Below the pieces are notes generated by a model, which saw only the letters and a list, made by a program, of their open reading frames with translations, had not been told where the DNA came from and ran no database searches. The translations under genes were made by a program, and so were the position numbers. Below are positions 18,101 through 30,100 of a stretch of 64,000 bases of DNA, in pieces; positions within the stretch are counted from its first letter, which is position 1, and each line of letters starts with the position of its first letter. The DNA lies in contig NZ_CP051204.2 of NCBI RefSeq assembly GCF_012516375.2, positions 5,518,001-5,582,000 of the forward strand. Direction: 5' to 3'. This DNA is from Chitinophaga oryzae (GTDB taxonomy: Bacteria > Bacteroidota > Bacteroidia > Chitinophagales > Chitinophagaceae).

Positions 18101-21100
18101 TCTTTATCAGGAGCGCCCTCCATGCGCAATACCACCGGCATATGATATTGTACGCTGCCTTCCATCTGATCAATGAACCATAAACGTTCCTGGCTATACG
18201 ACAGCGGGATCAATTCGGGCCGTTGCTGCGGTGTTACCGCCGGCAGCAGCCATCCTTCGCCGTTCTGCCGGATAAATGCCGCTAACCGTGCGATGGTTGG
18301 ATGCGCAAAGATGGACTTCACCGCTACCTCCGCTTCCATCTGTTTACGCAGGGCAGACTGCAGGCGCATGGCCAGTAACGAATGGCCGCCCAGTTCAAAG
18401 AAATTGTCGTGTATACCGATTTTTTCCACCTGTAATAAACCGCGCCAGATATCTGTCAGTTGTTGTTCCGTCAGATTTCGTGCAGCCACGTACGTAGCGC
18501 CGCCGAGCGCGCTCAGGTCCGCTTCCGGCAACGCGCGTTTATTGATCTTACCGTTATTGGTCAATGGCAGCTCAGGCAACGTGATGAAAAGCGAGGGGAC
18601 CATATAGTCCGGCAGCCTGGACTGCATCCAGGTACGCAGCTCATCTTTCCCGAAGCGCCGTTGCGGCACCACATAGGCCACCAGCCGTTTATTGCCGTAT
18701 TGGTCCTCTTTTACCAGCACCACACATTGCGCCACCAGCTCACATTGTCCGAGTACGCTCTCTACCTCCCCTATTTCCACACGGTTTCCGCGGATCTTCA
18801 CCTGGTCGTCTTTCCGCCCCAGGTAATTGATGTTGCCGTCGGGTAACCAGCAACAGATATCGCCGGTTTTATACAAACGTCCTTTCCCGGTCATATCAAA
18901 CGGATCGGCCATAAAACGTTCTGCTGTTAACTCCGGCAGATGCAGGTATCCTTTTGCTACCTGTACCCCGCCGATAAACAGTTCTCCCGGTACTCCCACC
19001 GGGCAGGGATGACCGTTCGCATCCAGGATGTACAACCGGGTGTTGGCAATGGGTTTGCCAATAGGCGGCAATACCCGTTGTATATAATCTTCAGGCTGTA
19101 CAGTGTAAGCGCTCACCACATGCGCCTCCGTAGGGCCGTACTGGTTATGCAGCCGTGTGTTGCCTTTTTCCAGGAAAAGCCGGAGATCATCGCTCAGTTT
19201 GAGCTGTTCGCCGGCGGTGATCACCTCCTGCAGACACTGCGGATAGATACCACTTTCCTGTGCATATTCCACCAGGTTTTTCAACACCACATAAGGCAGG
19301 AAGAGGCAATTGATTTTTTCTGTGTTGATCTGTTCCATCAGGACAGCCATGTCTTTCCTGCGTTGTTCGTCCACCAGGTGGAGGCTGCCGCCAAAACTGA
19401 GCGTGAAGAATATCTCCTGGAAGCTCACGTCGAAATTGATGCTGGCAAACTGAAGTATCCGTTTAGGCGTCCGGGTATCGATCTGCTGCTGTTGCCAGCA
19501 GAGCAGGTTAAACAGTGCCCTGTCAGGCATTTCCACGCCTTTCGGTTGCCCGGTGGAGCCGGAAGTATAAATGAGGTAAGTGAGTTTTTCCGGAGAAGTA
19601 TACCTGGCGGGGTTTGTCGCCGGGTGCACCGACAGCACGTCTTCTCCCCCATCGGCCGGCAACACCAGGATGCGCTCCGCCGCAATATCCGCCGGCAGGA
19701 GCTTCTGGCTGTGTGCATCTGTAATCATCAGGGAGAAGTGGGTATCGGTGAGGATATAACGGATACGCACCTCCGGATAAGCGGGATCTACCGGCACATA
19801 AGTGGCGCCGGCTTTCAGGATGCCCACAATTGCGGTGATCATCCCCAGCGAGCGCGCCATGCATACGGGTATCAGCGTATTTTCCACCACTCCTTTTTCC
19901 CGGAGATAATGCGCCAGCCGGTTAGCCCGTTCATTGAGCTGACGGTAGGTATAGTGTGCTGTTCCGAAAACAACGGCAACAGCATCCGGTGTTTGCTGCA
20001 CCTGGGCCTCGAACAGGTCTATCACCGCCCTGCCGGCAGGATACATACTCGCCGTATTGTTAAACGTATGCAACAGCTGTTGTTCTTCCGCGGCCGTAAG
20101 CATGGGCAATGCCCCTATCCGCCGGGAGGGCGCTTCCACAATGCCTTGCAGGAGTACCAGGTAGTGCTCCATCATCCTCGCGATGGTAGCCTCCTCATAC
20201 AGGTCACTGCAATATTCCACACGGAAACGCAGCCCGCTGCCAGTTGTAGTAACATCTACTGTCAGGTCGAACTTGGAAGTGCTGTTAGCTACCGGCTGCA
20301 TCGTTACCTGTACGTCATCCAGCTGTAAATCCGGCACTTCCGGCAGGTTCTGCAAGATAAACATCACCTGGAACAGCGGGGTACGGCTCATATCACGGTC
20401 GCTCACCACCGCTTCCACTATTTTTTCGAACGGCGCGTCCTGGTACTGATAGGCCTCCAGCAAAGTAGCCTTTACCTGTTGCAGCAGGGAAAGGAAGTCC
20501 GGATTGCCGGCCAGGTTGCTGCGCAGTGCGATGGTATTGACGAAGAACCCAATCAGCGGTTCGATGGTTTGCTGGGTACGGTTGGCGATAGGACTGCCCA
20601 CGCAGATATCTTCCTGCCCGCTATAGCGATATAACAATACTTTAAAAGCAGCCAGCATCGTCATAAACAGGGTCGTTCCCTGTTGCCTGCACAATTGATG
20701 TATAGCAGCTGTCAGCGTACTGTCCACCTCATAATACAAGGTATTGCCGCGGGTGCTTTGTGTGGCAGGGCGCGGGAAATCGGTGGGCAGCTGTAATGTG
20801 GCCGTATCGTCCAGCTTTTCTTTCCAGTAAGCCAGTTGCTGGTCCAGCACATCCCCCTGCAGATGCTGCCGGTGCCACAACGCATAATCGGCATATTGCA
20901 CAGGCAATGGCTCCAGCCGGTGCGCCTGATGCCGGTGCGCCGCTTCGTACAGCCATATCAGTTCTTTGAGCAATATGGACACCGACCATCCATCAGATGC
21001 TATATGATGCTGTAAGATTACGAGGAAATGTTCCCGGGGCGCCAGCTGTACCAGGCATACCCGCAACATGTAATCCGCTGCCAGGTTAAATGACCGGTTA

Positions 21101-24100
21101 CACCAATGCGTCATTTCTTCCAATATCTTCTCCCGGTCAGCTTCCGTGGTCCTGTCCACCACTTGCAGCTGCCATCCCCCCGCGGGCAGGATATACTGAC
21201 TCACCGCTCCGTCTTCCTCCCGGAAAACAGTACGCAGCGCTTCATGCCTGTCTACAATGGTTGCCAGAGCATTCTCCAGTGCCGGCACATCCAGCTCGCC
21301 ATCCAGTTTCATCACCATCGGCATGTGGTACGCTACGCTGCCCTCCATCCAGTCGATGAACCAAAGCCTCTCCTGCGCAGAAGAGAGCGGCAGCTTTCCT
21401 TCCCGCGGTGATGCGGTAACAGCCGGCAGCACCGTTCCTGGTTGCTGCCGCCGGATATGGTCCGCCAGCGCGGCTACCACCGGATAAGTGAATAAGTCTC
21501 GTATCGGAATCTCTACTTCCAGCTCACGGCGTATGGCAGATACCACACGGGTTACCAGCAGTGAATGTCCGCCCAGTTCAAAGAAGTTATCGTATATGCC
21601 TACCCGCGGAACTTTCAGCAATTGCTGCCAGATGCCTGTCAACGCCAGCTCGGTGGCATTACGCGGAGGCATATACGCAGCTGCGGGCATCATCGCCGGG
21701 TCCGGTTCCGGCAGCGCACGTTTGTTCACTTTACCATTGCCCGTCAGCGGAAGTTTGTCCAATGGCATCAGAACAGCAGGCACCATATAGTCAGGCAACA
21801 GCTGCCGGAGCCAGGATTGAATTTTCTCTTTTTCGAAGGCGCCTGCCGGCACAATATAACCGGCCAGATATTTGGTGCCCTGTTCGTTCGTGCGCGCTAT
21901 CACCACCGCCTGTTCTACCCATTCACATTGCTGCAGCACTCTCTCTGTTTCGCCGGGTTCAATACGATATCCCCTGATCTTCACCTGGTCGTCTGTACGG
22001 CCCAGGCAAAGTACGTTCCCATCGGCCTGCCAGCAGCCCAGGTCGCCGGTCTTATAGAGTTTCTCTATCCTGTTTTTGCTAAACTGGTGAGAGATGAAAC
22101 GCTCCGCTGTCAACTCCGGTAAATTGAGATAACCTGCAGCGAGGCCGTCGCCACCTACGTATATTTCGCCGGTAACGCCGACCGGCACCAGCTGGCGGCG
22201 GCTGTCCAGGATATACACCTTCCGGTTGCCCAGCGGGCGGCCTACGGGCACAGGTATCTTCACCGCGCCTGCTTCTACGGTATAGGTAAGGGAGAAAGTG
22301 GTATTCTCCGTAGGGCCGTAGCCGTTGATAACGGTCAGGGCAGGATAGTGTTGTTTTAACTTACTGATATGTTCTTCCGATAATTTCTCCCCGCCGGACA
22401 GCACCACCGATAGTGTTTCAAAGATACTGATGTCATTATCGATAAGCTGATTGAACCAGCTGGCGGTAAACCACATCATATTTACCCGATGCGCGCGGAT
22501 CTCCCGTTTCAATATCTCGTTGTCCAGCAGCTGTTGCTCCGGGCAAAGAACAAGACGGCCGCCATTGAGCAGCATGCCCCAGTATTCGAAGGTGGCCGCA
22601 TCGAAAGAGGGTGCGCCGGTAGACAACAACCGGTCAGACGCGCTGAAAGAGACATAGTCTACCCCTTTTACAAGGCTCACCACGTTGCGGTGACTTACCA
22701 TCACGCCTTTGGGCCTGCCTGTAGAACCGGAAGTGTAAATAACATAAGCCAGGTCCTGCGGGCAGGGTACCGGCAATGGTATTGCCATCGTCGCTGTTTG
22801 CAGCGTTTCCGCCACCTCGTCCAGGCAGATAAATTCCATAGCAGTCCCTATCCGCTCCAGCGAAGCCTGCTGCATGGTAGTGGTGAGCAGCAGCGTACTG
22901 TTACTTTCGGCCAACATATAGCTGATGCGTTCTGCCGGGTAGTTTGGGTCCACCGGCACGTAAGCGCCGCCCGCCTTTAATACCGCCAGGATAGCGACGA
23001 TCAGCATATCTGAACGTTCCATGCAAACCGGTATACGCATTCCCGGGGTTGCGCCCGCGCCAACGAGGTGTTGCGCCAGCTGTGTGGATGTTGTATCCAA
23101 CGCCCGGTAACTCATTTCCTTGCCGTCAAATACCAGGGCTGTGGCATCCGGCGTCAGGGACGCCTGTGCTGCGAACAGGTCAGTGATGCTTTTATCAGCA
23201 GGATAGGAAGCCTCCGTCTGGTTAAAGCCGTCCAGCAGCAGCGCTTCTTCTTCCGGCATCAACATCGGCAAAAAGCCTGCTTCCATGGCCGGGTTGGCAA
23301 CGATGGCCGCCAACAGCTGTTTAAAGTGCGTGATCATCCGCAGGATGGTATCTTCCTTAAACAGGTCTGTGCAGTATTCCACGCTGCCGGACAATCCTGT
23401 CGCCGTTTCTTCCACTGTGAAATTAAGATCTACCTGCGCGGTGGTATAAGCGATCTTTTCGGGCTGCAGGCTTGCAGCGCCTAAGGTAAGGTCCTCCGTT
23501 TTGGGCAGGTTCTGCAACGTAAAGATGACCTGGAACAGGGGGCTGTAGCTGAGATCACGCTCTTTCACCACCGCCTCCACTACCTTTTCAAACGGCACGT
23601 CCTGGTGCTCATAGGCGTCCAGCGTGGTATTTTTCACCTGTTGCAGCAGGGCGGCAAAGGTGGGGTTATCATGCAGCTGTGTGCGTAAAGCCAGCGTGTT
23701 CACAAAACATCCGATCAGGCTTTCCGTTTCCTGCCGGGTACGGCCGGAAACAGGGCTGCCTACCGTGATGTCTTCCTGGCCGCTGTAGCGGTACAGCAAT
23801 ACTTTGAAGGCTGCCAGCAATGTCATGAACAAGGTAGCGCCCTCCTGCTGCGATAACGCCTGCAGCTGTTGCTGCAGCGTACCGTCGATGTGGAACGGCA
23901 TGATAGCGCCGCGGTTGGAGAATACAGCTGGTCGGGTGTAGTCGAGCGGCAGCTGCAGCGTTGTCACATCTGCCAACTGGCGCTCCCAATAGGCTTGTTG
24001 CTGTTCCAGTACGGCTGCTGACATGTACCTTCGCTGCCAGCGGGCGTAATCGGCATACTGGATATCCAATGACGGCAACACCGGTAATTGCAGGCGTTCA

Positions 24101-27100
24101 AAGGCAGCATACATCTCCATCAACTCTTTCATAAAGATGCTGACAGACCACCCATCGCCGGCGATGTGATGCAGCGTCAGGGCAAGGATATGCTCCTGTT
24201 CCGCCAGCTCAATCAGCTGGCCGCGTAACACATGGTCGGCAGACAAATTGAACGGCGCATCGACCAGGTCTTTTACATAAGCATGCAACGCCGTAACATT
24301 CCCGCGGAGATCGTGCCGGCTGACTGTTTCCAGCTGCCACCCGTCCTTATCCATCACCTGCTGATGCGGCACCTCGTCGATAACGGCAATGATGGTACGC
24401 AATATCGCGTGGCGGTTGACCATCCCGCGGACGGCCGCCTCCAGCGCCTGTTTGTTGACCGTCCCTGTCAGGCGGTAAACCACCGGTATATGATACTGTA
24501 TGCTGCCGGTCAGCCGGTCAATGAACCAAAGCCTTTCCTGGGCGAAGGATAACGGCTGCGGACCGGTATATGTTTCCGCCGTGATCTCCTGCTGCACAGG
24601 ACCTACCAGTTGAAGTATATAGGCAGCCTGGCCTGCAATAGTGGGATGATGGAAGATCGCCTTTACCGGCACCTCTGCCCGCAGCTGCTTCCTGATAGCG
24701 GATTGCAGCCGCATGGCCAGCAGGGAATGCCCTCCCGTTTCGAAGAAATGATCGTGTATACCAATATGATCGCGGCCCAGCAACTGTTGCCAGATATCTG
24801 CCAGCAAGCGCTCCTGCTCATTACGGGGAGCCATATACGCAGCGTCTGACAGCGTGGCGGCATCCGGCGCCGGCAACGCTTTTTTATCTACCTTCCCATT
24901 GGCGGTAAGCGGCAGCGCTTCGAGGGCTACCAGGAAAGACGGCGTCATATAGTCGGGCAGCCTTTCCTTGAGATAAGCCATGACAGCTTCTCTATCGAAG
25001 TTGTTTTCCGGCACCACATACCCGGTCAGGTAGCGGTTATTAAGCTTATCTGTCCAAACGGTCACCACGGCCTGCTTCACAACCGGGCAACCTTCCAGCA
25101 CGCGTTCTGTTTCCCCTGGTTCGATACGGAATCCGCGGATCTTCACCTGTTCATCCACGCGGCCCATGTAAACGATGTTACCATCCGGCATCCAGCGGGC
25201 CAGGTCACCGGTACGGTAGATCCTTGCTTCCGGATCATCCGTGAAAGGGTCCGGGATGAACCGCGCGGCGGTCATTTCCGCATCCAGGTATCCTTTTGCC
25301 ACACCATCGCCTCCTACATACAGCTCTCCGGTTACCCCTACCGGTACCGGTTGTCCGGCATTGTCCAGGATATATGCAGTCCTGTTTTTCAACGGACGGC
25401 CTATCGGCACATTGCCGCTCACCGTTGCCTCATGAATACGGTAATACAGCGAGAAAGTTGTATTCTCCGTAGGGCCGTATATGTTAGTCAGCGCCATGTG
25501 CGGGTAAGCACACCTGAATTTATCAGCATGTTTTTCCGAGATCTTCTCTCCGCCTGTCAACACCTCCTGCAATCCGGCAAATACGGTAATATCCATATCC
25601 ACCAGCTGGTTGAACCAGCTGGTAGTAAAGAACATTTTGGTAACGCGGCGCTGTTCAAGCTCCTGCTTCAGCCATTCGATGTCCAGCAGACTGCGTTCTG
25701 TGCTTAATACCACACAGCCGCCGTTCAACAGGGCGCCCCAGTATTCAAAAGTGGTAGCATCAAAGGAAAGAGAGCCGGCGGAAAGAATAACATCTTCATT
25801 AGTCAGCGTCATATATTCCTGCGACTTCACCAGGCTCACTACGTTCTTATGCGTAACGGCCACGCCTTTAGGCTTGCCGGTAGAACCGGAAGTATACATC
25901 ACGTATGCCACGGCTGCAGGTGCAGGCTGTTCTTCCGGCTTATCAGCCGGATAATCCGGCAGGTCCGGATTATTATCAATATAAAGTATCTCTTTATCAG
26001 CAACAATTTTCAGGGTATCCTTCCATTCCGTGTCAGTGATCACCAGCGGGCTATCGCAGTCGTTTAGCAATTGTAATATCCTTTCGGCCGGGTACTCAGG
26101 ATTGACCGGCACATAGGCGCCCCCGGCTTTCAGTATTCCCAATACCGCCACCATCAGGCCGGCGGAGCGCTTCATGCATAGCGGCACGTAAGCCCCTGCT
26201 TTTAAACCCTTGCTGCGCAATTGATGAGCAAGGCGATTAGCCGCTGCATCCAGCGCCTGGTAGGTAAACGAGGTATTATCGTATACCACAGCGACAGCAT
26301 CCGGCGTTTGTGCCGCCTGTTCTTCAAAAAGTGCTGTGATGCTCTTATCGGCGGGATAAGGAGCCGCCGTCTGGTTGAAATCATACAACAGCTGCGTTCT
26401 CTCCGCTGCGGTGAGCAACGTAATGTCCGCGATCGTATTGACAGACGGCGCAGCCATTTGTAACAATACCTGCTCAAAATGGGCCGCTATCATCCTGACG
26501 TAAGCAGCATCGAGCAACGTTTCATTGTATACAAGGCCTATCTCCAGCCCGTCGGCCATCATCACCCGTATCGTCAGCGGATAATTGGCCTGCTCCTGCA
26601 CCTGGACATGTTGCAGCTGCAATTTCCAGTCAGGAGACTGCAAAGCGGGATTCACCGGGTAGTTTTCAAACACCAGGAGGCTGTCAAACAATTCCTCCCG
26701 GATGCCCGTCCATTGCTGAATGTCATTCAACGCGGCATACTGGTGTTCGCGGCTTTGCAGTTGCGCAGCCTGTAAGTCCTGCAACCAGCCGGCAATGGTT
26801 TGTTCATTGGCCAGCATCGTATACAGCGGCAGGGTATTGATATACAATCCCACTTTTTTATCTGCCCCGGGCAGTTCATCGGGCCTGCCGGCGACGGTGA
26901 CGCCGAACATAGCGGAAGCTTTCGCGGTATAGCGGGACAACAGGTACGCCCACACGCCCTGCACCAGGGTATTGAGCGTAATGCGTTGCTGCTGGGTAAA
27001 CCTTTCCAATTGCTGGCGGACCGCCGCATCCAGGCGCAACGCCGTTTCTTTGAACCGGCCCTCTCCTTTCGTGCGGGAAGCTGTCGTCGTTACAAAGGGC

Positions 27101-30100
27101 AACAAACATCCTTCCGTTACGTCTTTCAGGTAACCGCGCCAGTAATTTTCTTCAGCCGGCAGGTCCCTGTCTGCCAGGAAGCGGACATATGCTCCGAAAT
27201 CATCCATCTTCAGTGATGGCAGGGCATGTTGGGTCACGATGGCCTGGTAGGTTTCTACCAGTTCACCCAATAATACCGGCAATGACCATCCATCCATCAG
27301 GAGGTGATGGTACGTCCATTGCATACGGTAGGTATCGTCCTGCAGGCGGAACAGCGTGATGCGCATCAGGGGCGCCTTTTCAAAGTCCAGCCCCTGCGCG
27401 CGGTCGGCGATCATCCAGGCGTCCAGCGCTTCCTGTTGAGCTGTTGCCGTCATGTGCCGGTAGTCCAGTACCGTAAAAGGCAACTCCACATGATGATATA
27501 CGCATTGCACCGGCACGCTGCAAATTTTTGCATAAAAAGCGCTGCGGAAAATAGTGTGGTGCTGTACCAGATATTCCCAGCTTTTCTGAAAGGCGTCTAC
27601 CTGTAATTGAGGAAGTTCGCAACCAAACTGTTCAACGTAAGACCCTCCTTTTTCCTCATACAGTCCGTGGAACAACATGCCCTCCTGTAGTCCGGTGAGC
27701 CGGTACATTCCGGCCACCCGGCCCCCTGCGGCGCCCAGGAACAGGTCCAGTTCATCATTGGTCATTACGCCGCCCAGTCCATAGTCTGAAGGGGAAGGCA
27801 CCGGCGCCTGCCGGCTGCGGTCTGCGCAGTGCGCGATCAATGTCTCCAGGTGATGACGGTACGCTTCCGCGATGCCTGCTATGGAAGCTGCATGGAAATG
27901 CAGCCGGCTGTAGCTCCATTCTATAACGAGCTCGCCGTCGCGGACCATACTGTTGACTGCCAGCTTTTCGGGAACGGTCCGTTGTGGTGATCCGCCGGCT
28001 TCCAGTGACGACAGCGAAGTTGTAACGGCTCCCTGTGCTGCCGACAGGTTGTCGCCCTGACCGAGGTAGTTGAAGCTTACTTCCCAGGGCACAGCGCCCT
28101 GCAACGCAGCCTGTCTGCCGATGTATTTGCTGACGCCATAGCCGATGCCTTTGTCGGGCACCTGGCGCAACTGTTCTTTGATATCCCGGACCAGGCGGCC
28201 GGCAGATAAGCCCTCGGTCGCTTCCAGCCATACCGGGTACTGGCTGGTGAACCAGCCGATGGTGCGGTTAACGGTAATGCCGGGTGCTATCTCTTCCCTG
28301 CCGTGGCCTTCCAGGCCCACCAACACGCCGGCGCCTTTGTTCCATGCTGTCAGGGTCATGGCCAAAGCAGTGAGCAGCATATCATTAACTTCCGTACGGT
28401 AAGCAGCCGGTACTTCCTGCAGCAGGCGGCGGGTAGCAGTCGCATCGAGACGTACCGTCTCTTTGCATATGTCCGATACCGTTATTTTGCCGGTATACAG
28501 GAGGTCTGTATATAAAGGCGTACGTTTTGCCACTACTGTTTCCCAATACCTTTGCTGCCGCTGATTTTTCTGCGCATAAGCAGCCAGCGCCCCGTGCCAC
28601 TGACGGCAGGAGCTGCCTTTAGCCCCCAATACGGCATCTGCTGTTGCTGCGGGTTGCGCCAGCAGGCGGTTCAAATCTTCCAGCAGGATGCGCCAAGACA
28701 CACCGTCTATAGCCAGGTGATGCACTACAAGCAACAGGCGGTTATGGGCTTCAGCAGCCGGGGTTTGTATAAGGGTAGCCTGCAACAGCACACCCTGGCG
28801 AATATCCAGGCGCGCCTGGCTTTCTGTTATACAAGCGGAAATATGCTGCTGCCATGTTTTCTGTTTCCTGCGCATATCGCTGATATGCAGGACGGGTACG
28901 GCTGTTCCATAGGATTGTTGCCATCCGTTGGCATCCTGCTGGTATACAAAACGGAGCGCGTCATGGTACTGCACCAGCTGACGGAGTGCCGTTTCCAGCG
29001 TTGCCGGCAACAGCTTTTTATCTGTTTCCAGCAGCAACTGCTGGGTAAACAATGCCGGTCCATCGATGCCTTCCTCTTCGAAGTACCAATGCTGAATGGG
29101 CAGCAAACCGCTCTCTCCTGTCAACAGTCCCTGTTCGCCGGCAGCGCTCACCACTTTTACCGCAGACAGCAGCTGTGCCAGTGCCGCTACTGTCTGGTGC
29201 CTGAACAGGTCCTTTGCTTTCAGTTCATATCCCAGTCGCCTTGCGCGGCTTACTACCTGCATGGATACGATGGAGTCGCCTCCCAGTTCTATAAAGTTAT
29301 CGTATATCCCTACCTGTTGCAATCCCAGCAGTTCCTGCCAGATGGCGGCCAGCTGCCGTTCTGTTTCATTACGCGGCGCAACATATTCCTGTAGTTGAAG
29401 ATCGGCTGTTTCCGGGGCCGGCAGCGCTTTTTTGTCCACCTTACCATTGACAGACAACGGCAGCTGCGCCAGTTCCACGAGTATTGACGGCACCATATAT
29501 TCCGGCAGCGTTTCTTTCAGCCGTTGGAGCACCGCAGTTTTATTGTAGCCCGCGCCTGTGGTAACATATCCTACCAGGCGTTTGTTATTGCGTTCGTCCG
29601 CCCATGCCGTCACCACTGCATGTTTCACGCCTTCGCATTCCTGCAGGGCGTGACCTATTTCACCCAATTCTATACGATAGCCGCGGATCTTTACCTGGTC
29701 ATCGATACGGCCCAGGTATTCTATGTTGCCATCCGGCAGCCATCGACCGGTATCACCGGTTTTATACAGCCGGTTGCCCGCCGCGTCAGTAATAAACTTC
29801 TCTGCCGTCATGGCGGGCAGGTGCAGGTAACCATTGGCCAGCTGCGGGCCGCTGACATACAACTCCCCGGTTGCGCCTACCGGCAGCACCCGTTGCTCCG
29901 CGTCCATGATATGGATCTGCATGTTCGCCACCGGCTTTCCGATGGTGATTTGTGTGTCTCCCGGTTGGATCTGCGCCACGGATGACCATACCGTACATTC
30001 CGTAGGCCCGTATTCATTATACAACGCCGCTTTTTTCACTTCTCTGAAGTGACGGCGCGCCAGTGTTACTTCCAGCGCTTCACCCGCCAGGATCACCGTA

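Noticed and set aside
18940..20328. Plus-strand open frame of 462 codons opposite the reductase NRPS
   Set aside because: It is antisense to module 4 of the NRPS; the translation looks like a shadow (His/Gln/Arg-rich). The many other antisense frames over both NRPS loci were rejected for the same reason.
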